From: Planctomycetota bacterium
GTDB taxonomy: Bacteria; Planctomycetota; UBA1135; UBA2386
Length of the DNA stretch: 48,850 bases
Reading direction: 5' to 3'
Assembly: GCA_020425925.1 (NCBI GenBank)
Contig: JAGQRB010000310.1
Span: forward strand, 1-48,850
A model generated the notes under the pieces. The model saw only the letters and a program-made list of their open reading frames with translations, did no database searches and was not told the DNA's origin. The position numbers were made by a program, and so were the translations under genes. Shown here one piece after another: positions 14,389 through 22,980 of the stretch (its first letter is position 1; each line of letters starts with the position of its first letter).

Positions 14389-16908
14389 ATGTTCGAACGC
14401 GAGCCACCCGACAGCGGTGCACCGGCAGCGTCGCTCGCCGACCGGGCAGCGCTCGCGTTCCTGTCGGAGCTGCTCGCCGACCGGGCCGGCGGGACGACGC
14501 GTTCGCTCGCGGACTACCAGGTCCGCTTTCCGGGGTTCGCGGACCGCATCGCGGCGGAATGGCAGCGACTGCATTCACGCGATCGGCCCGCCGGCGACAC
14601 CGCCGTCGGGCCGGGCGGCTACCGCATCCAGCGCGAGCTCGGGCGCGGCGGACAAGGGACGGTCTATCTGGCCCGCGACGAGCGTCTCGGGCGGGACGTC
14701 GCGTTGAAGGTGATGGCAGGTGGCCGGCACGCGTTCTCGACCGCCGCCGAGCTGCGCTTCCGACGCGAAGCCGAGGCCATCGCGCGGCTCGACCATCCGG
14801 CGCTCTGCGCCGTGTTCGACGCCGGCAGCGACGACGATCACCACTGGATCGCGATGAAGTTCGTCGACGGCGAGAGCCTGGAGCAGCGCCTCGCGCAACG
14901 CCGCGTCGACGGTGACCCACCGCCGACCTCACGCGCCGACATCGACGCCGCCGTCGTCCTCGTCGAACGGCTCGCGCGCGGTCTGGCTCGCGCACACGCC
15001 GCCGGTGTGCTGCACCGCGACATCAAACCCGCCAACGTCCTGGTCGACCGGACCGGTGAGCCCGTGCTCGTCGACTTCGGGCTGGCCCGGGCGACGACCG
15101 GCGAGACCCCGACGATCACGCTGCCCGGAACGATCGTGGGCACGACGTCATACCTGGCGCCGGAGCTGTTGCGCGACCGGCCAGCCGACGCGAGGAGCGA
15201 CCTCTGGGCGCTCGGTGCCTGCCTGTTCGAGCTGCTGACGCTGCACCGCCCGTATTCGGGCTCGACCCCCGAAGCCGAGCTGCGGGCGCGCGCGGTCGAC
15301 GACGTGCCGGACGCAAGGCGGCTCAATCGCGCCGTGCCGGCCGACCTCGCGGTAGTCGTCGCGACGGCGCTCGCGCGCGAACCGGAACGCCGCTATGCCG
15401 ACGTCGCCGCGTTCGCCGACGATCTATCGCACCACCTCCGGCGCGAGCCCGTGGCAGCGCGCCCGGCCGGACCATGGCTCGTGCTGCGGCGTTGGCAGCA
15501 GCGCAATCCCGCGCTCGCCGCCGCCCTCGCCGCTCTGTTCGTGGTGCTCGCCGTCGCGCTCGCCATCACGCTACGACTGCTCGGCGACACCCGCGCCGCG
15601 CTCGCCGACGTGCGGCGGCTGTCGGATCAGCGGCTCTGCCGCGAACTCGCCGCCCGCGCCGAGACCTTGTGGCCGCTCACCGAGCAGCGCGTTCAAGGGC
15701 CAGAGGGCATCGACGCGTGGCTCGCAGAAGCCGCCGTCCTGCTCGATCGCCGCGACCTGCACGAGCGTACGCTGGCCAGGCTCGAGGTCGCCGGTGACGG
15801 CGACGTGTTGGCGTGGCAGCGCGAGCTCCTGACGAACCTGATCGCCGACCTCGGTCTCCTCGAGCAGCGGCGGGATCGGGTCGCTGCCGACCGGCAGTTC
15901 GCGATGACGGTGCGGCGCCGCACGATCGACGAGCTCGCCGACGAGTGGCGAGCGACCGCTGCGGCCATCGCCGCCTCCCCGCACTACGGCGGTCTGCAGC
16001 TCACCCCGCAGCTGGGCCTGGTGCCGCTCGGTCCCGATCCGGCCAGCGGTCTGTTCGAGTTCGCGGTGCTGCAGACCGGCGCGGTGCCCCTGCGCGATCC
16101 GCAGACCGGAGCGCTCGCGCGCGCGACCGGATCGGCGGTGGTGCTCGTCCTGGTGCCGGGTCGGACCGCCACGCTCGGAGCCGTCGCCGAGGGCGAGGGT
16201 GACGACCGCAGCAACGTCGACCCCGATGCCGTCGCGACCGAGGGACCGTGCTACGCGGTGACGTTCACGCCGTTCTTCCTCTCGAAGTACGAGACCTCGC
16301 AGGCGCAGTGGCAACGTCACACCGGCGCGAACCCGAGCAACTACGGCAGCGCGTCCGACATGAAGCAGCCGCTGACGGACGACAATCCGGTCGAGACGAT
16401 CAGCTGGAACGACGCCGATCGAGTCGCGCACGCGCTCGGCCTCGTCTTGCCGACCGAAGCGCAGTGGGAGTTCGCATATCGGGCCGGGTCGCGGACGCCC
16501 TATCCGGGCGGCACCGAGGTCGCCACGCTCCAGGGTCACGAGAACCTCGCCGACGCCGACGCGCACGCCGCGAACGATTCGGTCGACTGGGAATTCGAGC
16601 TCACGTTGCACGACGGCTGGCTGGTCCACGCACCGATCGGCTCGTACGCGCCGAACGCATTCGGCCTGCACGACATGGGCGGCAACGTCAAGGAATGGTG
16701 TCGCGACTCGTGGGAAGAGCTCGGCGAGGTCGAAGCCGGCACCGGCGACGGCTACCGCTTCGGCCGCTTCGCGAAGTATCGCGTCATCCGCGGCGGCTCG
16801 TTCACCTCGCCTGCGACGTTCGCGCGTGCGGCCTATCGCTCGGGAGTGCCGGTGGCGATCGGCGCCGCCGAGATCGGTGTGCGATTCGCCCGCACGGTCG
16901 CGCCCTAG
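14389..16908 (+). CDS. Transmembrane Ser/Thr protein kinase fused to an extracytoplasmic FGE-like (SUMF1/PvdO) domain
   Basis: 839 residues. The Hanks-type kinase domain (~79-345) has the glycine loop GRGGQG (85-90), Lys107 in VALKV, catalytic HRDIKPAN (209-215) and DFG (229-231), so it should be active. A single membrane helix lies at ~375-398. A linker of ~180 residues leads to a C-terminal sulfatase-modifying-factor fold (~620-836), shown by LPTEAQWEFAYRAG, NAFGLHDMGGNVKEWCRDSW and YRVIRGGSF. The cysteines of true formylglycine-generating enzymes, which follow the RGGS segment, are absent (FTSPATFARAAYRSG). The domain is more likely a ligand sensor than an enzyme. It is convergent with an ECF sigma factor, 15 bp apart, a pairing known in Planctomycetota where the kinase can control the sigma factor. 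Confidence 0.9.
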   Translation: MFEREPPDSGAPAASLADRAALAFLSELLADRAGGTTRSLADYQVRFPGFADRIAAEWQRLHSRDRPAGDTAVGPGGYRIQRELGRGGQGTVYLARDERLGRDVALKVMAGGRHAFSTAAELRFRREAEAIARLDHPALCAVFDAGSDDDHHWIAMKFVDGESLEQRLAQRRVDGDPPPTSRADIDAAVVLVERLARGLARAHAAGVLHRDIKPANVLVDRTGEPVLVDFGLARATTGETPTITLPGTIVGTTSYLAPELLRDRPADARSDLWALGACLFELLTLHRPYSGSTPEAELRARAVDDVPDARRLNRAVPADLAVVVATALAREPERRYADVAAFADDLSHHLRREPVAARPAGPWLVLRRWQQRNPALAAALAALFVVLAVALAITLRLLGDTRAALADVRRLSDQRLCRELAARAETLWPLTEQRVQGPEGIDAWLAEAAVLLDRRDLHERTLARLEVAGDGDVLAWQRELLTNLIADLGLLEQRRDRVAADRQFAMTVRRRTIDELADEWRATAAAIAASPHYGGLQLTPQLGLVPLGPDPASGLFEFAVLQTGAVPLRDPQTGALARATGSAVVLVLVPGRTATLGAVAEGEGDDRSNVDPDAVATEGPCYAVTFTPFFLSKYETSQAQWQRHTGANPSNYGSASDMKQPLTDDNPVETISWNDADRVAHALGLVLPTEAQWEFAYRAGSRTPYPGGTEVATLQGHENLADADAHAANDSVDWEFELTLHDGWLVHAPIGSYAPNAFGLHDMGGNVKEWCRDSWEELGEVEAGTGDGYRFGRFAKYRVIRGGSFTSPATFARAAYRSGVPVAIGAAEIGVRFARTVAP

Positions 16909-16923
16909 GCAGCCCGCCCGAGG

Positions 16924-17499
16924 TCAGCCGGCCGCGAGCGCCGCGAGCACGGGATCGCGGCGCAGCCGGTCGCGCAGGCGCTGCCAACGCTTCCGCACGG
17001 TGTCCTCGGAAGCGCCGAGGAGGGCCGCGAGGTCGGCGTAGTCCATCTCCTCGAGGCCGCGGTACAGCAACAACGCGCGCTCTTCCTCGCCGAGCTCGTC
17101 GACGCGCTCGAGCAACAGCCGGGTGATCTCCTGACGCACGATCCGACGCGTGATCGTCGTCACCAGCGCGACCGCCTCGGTGACACCGCCGACGAGCGCG
17201 CGCGATCCACTGCGGAAGTCGCCACCGAGCTCGCGCAGCGCCTCGAGCAGGACGCGGTTGCCGAACCCGAACAGCCACTGCCGGAACGTGCCGCGGTCGC
17301 TGTCGAAGCGCCGGTAGTTGGCGAGCGCGCGGCAGCCGATCTCCTGCACGAGGTCCTCCGGTTCGATCAGGCTGCGCAGTTCGGGGCGGACCCGGAGCCG
17401 AGCCCAGGTCAGAAGCGCGGGGGCGGCCGCCGCGAACGCGCCGGCGAACCCTTCGGAACGACCGTCGGGATCATCCGCGGGTTCGGGTTCGGTGGACAT
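16924..17499 (-). CDS. ECF RNA polymerase sigma factor, planctomycete type
   Basis: 191 residues. Region 2 spans ~25-95 (LIEPEDLVQEIGCRAL, then FRQWLFGFGNRVLLEALR, resembling -10 recognition), and region 4 spans ~125-185 (LGEEERALLLYRGLEEMDYADLAALLGASEDTVRKRWQRLRDRLR, helix-turn-helix for -35 recognition, cited as a span). No anti-sigma gene is next to it. Its neighbour is the transmembrane Ser/Thr kinase, consistent with kinase-linked ECF groups that are regulated by phosphorylation rather than by an anti-sigma factor. The target promoters cannot be named. The start at 17499 is preceded by a normal-length N-terminus. Confidence 0.88.
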   Translation of the reverse strand: MSTEPEPADDPDGRSEGFAGAFAAAAPALLTWARLRVRPELRSLIEPEDLVQEIGCRALANYRRFDSDRGTFRQWLFGFGNRVLLEALRELGGDFRSGSRALVGGVTEAVALVTTITRRIVRQEITRLLLERVDELGEEERALLLYRGLEEMDYADLAALLGASEDTVRKRWQRLRDRLRRDPVLAALAAG

Positions 17500-17561
17500 G
17501 GCAGCCCAATGCTACTTCGCGAGACCGGTTCGCGGTCGGCGGGCGTCTCGGAGCGGGACGC

Positions 17562-18446
17562 TCAGCTCTCGCCGTCTTCGACCGCGTCATCCGCACCAGC
17601 GCCGTCATCGGCGCCAGCGTCGACCGCGGCCTCTTCTGCGACCTCGACCGCGAGCTCACGGCGCTGCCGCTCCTGCTCCTCGTCGGCCGTGATCCCGGCC
17701 ATGATCTGATCGGCGGTCACGTCGGGTTCGCCGAGGAACACGAGCTGGATCTCGTCGAAGCATGCCGGCTGATGGGCGCGCAGGTAGCCCTGCTTCATCA
17801 TCTCGAGGCAGGCCTGCAGCGAACCGATCAGGCCGTAGCGGCCGTGGGCCTTGTCGAAGACGTCGGAGAACGCGAGCTCGCGCCGGTCGCGGAACTTCAC
17901 GATCATGCGGTCGATGTAGAACGCGACGTCGCGCTTCTCGACCTCGATCTGCATCGCCCCCTGCTGACCGATCTCCTCGAGCAGCCGCGCGAACGCCGAC
18001 GTCAGGTCCCAGATCCCGACGTCGCCGAGCTCGAGCTGGTCCTCGTCGTCGGGTTCGGCGAGCTCGGGCGGCTTGGCCAGCACGAGCGGGGTCATCCGCG
18101 CCCGCCGGTCCGAGCGCACCTCGAGCTGCCGTGCCAGGTCGCGGTAGCGCTTGTACTCGAGCAGCCGCCGGATCAGGTCGTCGCGCGGGTCGAGCTCCTC
18201 CTCGATCTCGACGGTCTCGTTCGGCAGCAGTTCGCGCGACTTGATCTCCATCAGGGTGCTCGCCATCACGACGAAGTCGCCGATGTCGTGCAGATCGAGC
18301 TGCTGGAGGATCTTCAGGTGGGCCAGGTAGTCTTCCAGGATCCGCGCCAGCGACACCTCGTGGATGTCGACCTCCTGCTGGCGCACGAGGTGCAGCAGGA
18401 GGTCCATCGGACCCGAGAAGACCGGCAGCTGGACGCGGTAAGACAC
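17562..18446 (-). CDS. scpA: Segregation and condensation protein A (SMC complex kleisin)
   Basis: 294 residues; kleisin subunit that bridges SMC heads in chromosome condensation. The N-terminus carries the family signature VFSGPMDLLLHLVRQQEVDI, then SLARILEDYLAHL and FVVMASTLMEIKSRELLP. The C-terminal winged-helix region includes FSDVFDKAHGRYGLIGSLQACLEMM and a QPACFDEIQLVFLGEPD strand. The tail is acidic and Ala-rich, a variable extension. The start is GTG 18446, directly before the conserved domain. scpB is not adjacent in the window. It is divergent from kdsD by 63 bp. Confidence 0.93.
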   Translation of the reverse strand: MSYRVQLPVFSGPMDLLLHLVRQQEVDIHEVSLARILEDYLAHLKILQQLDLHDIGDFVVMASTLMEIKSRELLPNETVEIEEELDPRDDLIRRLLEYKRYRDLARQLEVRSDRRARMTPLVLAKPPELAEPDDEDQLELGDVGIWDLTSAFARLLEEIGQQGAMQIEVEKRDVAFYIDRMIVKFRDRRELAFSDVFDKAHGRYGLIGSLQACLEMMKQGYLRAHQPACFDEIQLVFLGEPDVTADQIMAGITADEEQERQRRELAVEVAEEAAVDAGADDGAGADDAVEDGES

Positions 18447-18509
18447 CGGCCGGGAGCATAACCTCTGCGGCGGTGTGCGCTAGCGACCGGTGTGCTACTC
18501 TCTCGCGCG

Positions 18510-19481
18510 ATGGACCCCCGGATCGAACGCGCCCGCGAGATCGTGGAGCGCGAGGCGATGGCAGTGCGCCAGGTGGCAGAGCGGCTCGGGCCGCCATTCT
18601 GCACCGTGCTCGACATGATTCTGCAGCTGCGCGGCCGCGTCGTCACCAGCGGCATGGGCAAGGCCGGCTTCATCGCCCAGAAGGTCTCCGCGACGCTGGC
18701 TTCGACCGGCACGCCGTCGATCTTCCTGCACCCCGCCGAGGCGATCCACGGCGACCTCGGCCGGGTCGAAGAGGGCGATCTGCTGCTCGCGTTCAGCAAG
18801 TCCGGCGAGACCGCCGAGGTGCTCGAGATGCTGCCGCACGTGATGGCGGCCTCGGTGCCGGTAGTCGCGATCACGCAGGAGCAGAGTTCGACGCTCGGTC
18901 GGCACAGCTGCGTCGTGCTGGAGATCGGGCGGATCGACGAAGCCGGTCCGTACGGTCTCGCGCCGAGTGCGTCGACCGCGGCGATGCTGGCGCTCGGCGA
19001 CGCGCTCGCGCTCGTCGTCCAGGAGGGCCGCAACTTCGGCCCCGAAGAGTTCGCGCGATTCCATCCCGGCGGTGATCTCGGTCGGCGGCTGATGCGGGTC
19101 GAGGAACTGATGCGTCGCGACGACCGCAATCCGACGATTGCGAGCGGCGCCACCGTGCTCGAGGCGATCGAGGTCATGACGCGCACGCCGGGGCGCCCGG
19201 GCGCGACCAGCGTCGTCGATCACGACGGCAAGCTGCTCGGCTTCTTCACCGACGGTGATCTGCGCCGGCTGATCGAGAAGGGCCTCGAGAACCCGCGCCA
19301 ACGCCGCATCGAGGACGTCATGACGCGTGGACCGCGCTCGATCCGATCGGAGATGTTCGCGCTCGAGGCGCTCGCGCTGCTGCACCATCTCAAGATCGAC
19401 CAGCTGCCGGTCGTCGACGGCGACAACCGGTTGCTGGGTCTGCTCGACGTCCAGGATCTGCTCAACCTCAAGATCGGATGA
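18510..19481 (+). CDS. kdsD: D-arabinose 5-phosphate isomerase
   Basis: 323 residues; converts D-ribulose 5-phosphate to D-arabinose 5-phosphate, the first step of KDO synthesis. The SIS domain (~30-180) contains VVTSGMGKAGFIAQK, HPAEAIHGDLG, SKSGETAEVL and ALGDALALVV. The HPGGDLGRRL junction leads into two CBS motifs (~205-320) that end with LPVVDGDNRLLGLLDVQDLL. This domain order is that of KdsD/KpsF. ATG 18510 is preferred over the GTG six codons upstream because the family begins near the aligned helix. The TGA overlaps kdsC as ATGA, so this is the head of a KDO/Lpt operon. Confidence 0.95.
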   Translation: MDPRIERAREIVEREAMAVRQVAERLGPPFCTVLDMILQLRGRVVTSGMGKAGFIAQKVSATLASTGTPSIFLHPAEAIHGDLGRVEEGDLLLAFSKSGETAEVLEMLPHVMAASVPVVAITQEQSSTLGRHSCVVLEIGRIDEAGPYGLAPSASTAAMLALGDALALVVQEGRNFGPEEFARFHPGGDLGRRLMRVEELMRRDDRNPTIASGATVLEAIEVMTRTPGRPGATSVVDHDGKLLGFFTDGDLRRLIEKGLENPRQRRIEDVMTRGPRSIRSEMFALEALALLHHLKIDQLPVVDGDNRLLGLLDVQDLLNLKIG

Positions 19482-20023
19482 CCAACTCCGGCCGGCCCCT
19501 TCCCGCCCGCGAGCAGCTCGCGGCGATCCGCATGCTGCTGCTCGATGTCGACGGCGTGCTGACCGACGGCCGCATCTGGACCGACCACGACGGGCGGGAA
19601 TACAAGTCCTTCCACGTCCACGACGCCGCCGGCCTGCACTACTGGCGACGGTGCGGCGGGCTCACCGGCTTCCTTTCGGGGCGGGGCGGCCACGCCGTCG
19701 AACGGCGCGCCGCCGACCTGCACGTCGACGAAGTCGTGCTGCACCGCGTCGACAAGGGTGCGGCGTTCGCCGAGCTGCTGGCGCGTCGCGACCTCGCGCC
19801 CCACGAGATCGCCTACGTCGGCGACGACGTGCTCGATCTGCCGGTGCTGCGGCTCGCCGGCCTGGCGGCCACGGTGCCCGAGGCCCGACCCGAGGTGCTC
19901 GCCGAAGTGCACTACGTGAGCTCGCGGTCGGCCGGTTTCGGCGCCGCACGCGACGTCGTCGAACTGCTGCTGCGGGCACGCGGCGAGTGGGACGCGATCG
20001 TGCGCGACGGAGGTCTATCGTGA
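19478..20023 (+). CDS. kdsC: 3-deoxy-D-manno-octulosonate 8-phosphate phosphatase
   Basis: 181 residues, HAD superfamily without a cap domain. It releases phosphate from KDO-8-P to give free KDO for lipid A decoration. Motif I is LLLDVDGVLTDG (both aspartates present), with HVHDAAGL and SGRGG segments around it; motif III lysine is in RVDKGAAF and motif IV is YVGDDVLDLPVL. Length is typical of KdsC. It overlaps kdsD by 4 bp and is followed by a 47-bp gap made of three 17-bp repeats before the Lpt-like gene. Whether it ends at the first TGA of that repeat is certain from the frame. Confidence 0.94.
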   Translation: MTNSGRPLPAREQLAAIRMLLLDVDGVLTDGRIWTDHDGREYKSFHVHDAAGLHYWRRCGGLTGFLSGRGGHAVERRAADLHVDEVVLHRVDKGAAFAELLARRDLAPHEIAYVGDDVLDLPVLRLAGLAATVPEARPEVLAEVHYVSSRSAGFGAARDVVELLLRARGEWDAIVRDGGLS

Positions 20024-20064
20024 TCCGGGGTCTTTCGTGATTCGGGATCTCTCGTGATCGGGCG
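20014..20064 (+). repeat. Three tandem 17-bp repeats at the kdsC/Lpt junction
   Basis: Copies at 20014-20030, 20031-20047 and 20048-20064 share TCNNTCGTGATYCGGG. The first copy contains the kdsC stop codon, and TCGTGA recurs in each copy. They fill nearly all of the gap before the next start codon at 20071. Confidence 0.75.
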
Positions 20065-20070
20065 CCGAAG

Positions 20071-22980
20071 ATGAAGCGCATCTTCGCGTTCCTGCTGCTG
20101 CTCGCCGTCGGGTTCTACGTGCTGCACGAACTCGTCGGCGACGAGCTCGTCGCCACCGGCCGACCGACCGCGGTCGAACCCGGCGACGAGGGCAGCGACC
20201 CGCCGGAACAGCGTGGCCGTGCCGGCGTCGATCTGCGTCAGGGCTCGTTCGGGGCCACCGCCGAGCAACGTGGCGAGCTGCAACTGCCGCGGTTCCGCGA
20301 GGTGCGCCAGCCCGACGGCACGATCGTCAAGCAGATGGTCTTCGTCCTGCACGCGCAGGACAGCCGCCCGATTCGCGACGGCATGCAGCAGCTCGACGGC
20401 GTCGAGGCGACGCTGTTCGACGACGGCGAGGCCGGTGCCGTGATCCGCGCCGACCGCGCGTTCGTCGAGCTCGGCCGCGACAAGAACGGCGCGCCTTCGT
20501 TCGAGGCCAACAAGGAGATCTCGATGTCGCGGGTCACGTTCGAGGCGCTGCCCGGCAGCCGCCTCGACGGCCTGCGCATCACGCTCGAGGAGGCCAGGGC
20601 GCTCATCGACGAGACCGAGCTCCACATCTACACGCCGCGCGAGGACGTCCCGGTCGACGTCCGCTTCGCCGGCGAACGCGTGGCGCGGCTCACGGGCCTC
20701 GGGCTGCAGGCCCGGCTGCCGCGCGATCGCAACGGCGCCCTTCAGCGCATCGACGTCAACATCCTGCGCGAGCCCGAGCTGCGGACCGCCGGCGTGGTCG
20801 CGCGCGCCCGCGGCCTGCTGCATTACGCCGAGAACACCGCTCGCGCCGTTGCCGAGCTCACACTGATGGACGACGTCGTCGTCGAGCTCGATCGCGACGG
20901 TCACCGCAGCATGACGATCCGCGCCGATCAGATGCTCGGCTGGCTCGCACGCTCCGAGCGGATCGATGCGGACGGCGCGCGTCACTCCGAGATGAAATGG
21001 CGCATGCTGCAGCTGCACGGCTCACCGACCCGGGTCGAGCTGCCGTCCTTCCGGGTCAGCACGCCGAGGCTCACGGTCCTGCCCGGTCTCGACGGGGCGC
21101 CGTTCTGGATCACCGCCTCGGGCGGACTCTCGAGCATCGAGGAGCTGCCCGCCGCCGGCGACAGTGCGGCCACGAACGTGGCGCGCGCGCCGGTGCACGG
21201 CACCTCGCCGCGCCGCATCCACCTGCTGCGCGGCCGCGAGCACCTCGCACAGATCCACCGTGCCTACGGCTTCCCGCAGTGGTCGATCGCGCCGATGGAT
21301 CAGCTCCATGTCGTGGCGTTCGAGAGCGAGTCCCACCTCGAGGACGATCAGCGCGAGATCGACGCCAGCAAAGGGCTGCGGGTCTTCCAGACCGACCCGG
21401 GTCACCGCGGGGTGATCGCGCAGGGTTTCGGCGACGTGACGATGCGGCAGCGGGCCACCGACCGCGGCGAGGAAGTCGTCGCGACCGGCAACGACGGCTT
21501 CTCGCTGGTGGCGTTGCGCGACCTGCGCGACGGCGAACGTCTGCAGCTCGAGCTCGGGCCATCGGACCGCGGCGCGGCATGGCACGACCACCGCTACGAG
21601 CTGCGGCTCGGTGAACTCGAAGCGCGCGGCAGCGGACTCTGTCAGATCGAACGCGAAGGCGAGTTCGCGGTGGTCACGCTGCGTTCGCCCGATCGCGACA
21701 TTCACGCCGTCATGCAGGATCGCGACGCCGATCTCTCCGACGTGCGTTGGCTGCGCGCCGAGTTCGACGGCCGCGCGGTGCGGGCCTTCGATCTCGCCGG
21801 CCTGCCGGCGCGGGCATCGCTCGCCCGTAGCCGCGAGAAACTGATCGCGACCGCGCCCCGCATCGAACAGACCAGCCCGACGTCGCTGCGGATGCTGCCA
21901 CCGGAGCCCGAAGCCGATGCGACGCTGTGGGCCGGCCTGCTGCCGGAGGACCGGCTGCCGCGCTTGACGCGCGAGATACCGCCGGACGGCAGCCATGGCC
22001 GCCAGACCGTCGTCGCGACCGCGCCCCGCATCGACGTGCACTACCTCGGCGACCAGAACGCCCTGATCGACGCGCGTGCCGACGCCGAGACGCCGGCACG
22101 GGCCGAGGCCGTCGTCGAGGATGCGAGCGGGACCGGGCCCCCGACGCGCATCACGTTCGCGGCCGAGCGGCTGCGCACGCTGCCGTTCGTGCTGCCGGCG
22201 GCCGTGCTGCGTCATCACACCGGCGGCGCGGTCGATCCGGTGGCGCTGCTGCCGTTCTGGTCCGAACGCGGCGCCTGGATCCTCGGCGACGGCGTGCAGC
22301 AGTTCCGACGCGAGGTGCCCGGCGACGGTCTGCTCGAGGGCAGCGCCGAACGCCTGGTGCTGTCGGCGGCCGCGGAAGCCGCACTCCTGATCGGCGATCC
22401 GACGACGATGACGCCGGCGATCGCGACCCGCACCACACCACAGCGGGTCGTGACCGCCCGCGGTGCCCGGGTGCGGATCTTCCGAGGCGAGAGCGTGCGG
22501 CTGCAGGCGTTCCGCGCGTTTCCGGGCCACTCGACCTTCCTGTTGCCGGAACTCGAACTCGAGGATCGCGAGTCGGACGGCATCTTCTCCCACGTCCTGG
22601 CGACCTGCCGCGGCGACATCGACCTGCTGCCGACCGAGGCGCGCTTCGGCGGTCCGGTGACGATGCGGAGCCTGCTGGACGATGGCTCGACTTCGCCGGA
22701 CGGGCCCGGCATTGTGGCGCAGTCCCTCACGATGGAACTCAATCCCACCAGCGGCAAGGTGCAGCGCGTGCTCGGCCACGGCGTCGATCTGGCCTGGTCC
22801 CGCATCTCCGGCCGGGCAGCCGAGATCGAGCTCGACGCCCGCTGGGACACCCTGATCGCCCGCGATCCGGACGGGGTCACGGTGCGGCTCGCCGACGGCA
22901 CGGTCGTGATGGGCAAGCGCGTGACCGTCAACTACCACACCCTGGCATTCGAGTACTTCCAGGGGCGCGTCGTTCGGTGA
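20071..22980 (+). CDS. Very large LptC/LptA-like periplasmic protein
   Basis: 969 residues. A single N-terminal membrane anchor (MKRIFAFLLLLAVGFYVLHELV) is followed by ~940 mostly beta-strand residues with many short alternating polar/hydrophobic strands. Segments such as ARARGLLHYAENTARAVAELTLMDDVVVEL and the end (TVVMGKRVTVNYHTLAFEYFQGRVV) look like OstA/LptA-type jellyroll strands. Ordinary LptC and LptA are each ~185 residues, so this would be five times longer. The position exactly where lptC-lptA stand in kdsD-kdsC-lptC-lptA operons, and the GTGA overlap with lptD, support a role in carrying LPS from inner to outer membrane. The assignment rests on topology, anchor and context, not on a diagnostic motif. 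Confidence 0.6.
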   Translation: MKRIFAFLLLLAVGFYVLHELVGDELVATGRPTAVEPGDEGSDPPEQRGRAGVDLRQGSFGATAEQRGELQLPRFREVRQPDGTIVKQMVFVLHAQDSRPIRDGMQQLDGVEATLFDDGEAGAVIRADRAFVELGRDKNGAPSFEANKEISMSRVTFEALPGSRLDGLRITLEEARALIDETELHIYTPREDVPVDVRFAGERVARLTGLGLQARLPRDRNGALQRIDVNILREPELRTAGVVARARGLLHYAENTARAVAELTLMDDVVVELDRDGHRSMTIRADQMLGWLARSERIDADGARHSEMKWRMLQLHGSPTRVELPSFRVSTPRLTVLPGLDGAPFWITASGGLSSIEELPAAGDSAATNVARAPVHGTSPRRIHLLRGREHLAQIHRAYGFPQWSIAPMDQLHVVAFESESHLEDDQREIDASKGLRVFQTDPGHRGVIAQGFGDVTMRQRATDRGEEVVATGNDGFSLVALRDLRDGERLQLELGPSDRGAAWHDHRYELRLGELEARGSGLCQIEREGEFAVVTLRSPDRDIHAVMQDRDADLSDVRWLRAEFDGRAVRAFDLAGLPARASLARSREKLIATAPRIEQTSPTSLRMLPPEPEADATLWAGLLPEDRLPRLTREIPPDGSHGRQTVVATAPRIDVHYLGDQNALIDARADAETPARAEAVVEDASGTGPPTRITFAAERLRTLPFVLPAAVLRHHTGGAVDPVALLPFWSERGAWILGDGVQQFRREVPGDGLLEGSAERLVLSAAAEAALLIGDPTTMTPAIATRTTPQRVVTARGARVRIFRGESVRLQAFRAFPGHSTFLLPELELEDRESDGIFSHVLATCRGDIDLLPTEARFGGPVTMRSLLDDGSTSPDGPGIVAQSLTMELNPTSGKVQRVLGHGVDLAWSRISGRAAEIELDARWDTLIARDPDGVTVRLADGTVVMGKRVTVNYHTLAFEYFQGRVVR

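Noticed and set aside
11187..14915. Plus-strand 1242-codon open frame opposite the beta-helix gene
   Set aside because: Composition is Arg/Ala/His-rich with no recognisable domain, and it mirrors the repeats of the minus-strand gene. It is an antisense frame kept open by high GC.
15009..16908. Active formylglycine-generating enzyme in the kinase fusion
   Set aside because: The cysteine-bearing segment after RGGS is replaced by FTSPATFARAAYRSG, so the catalytic cysteines are missing.
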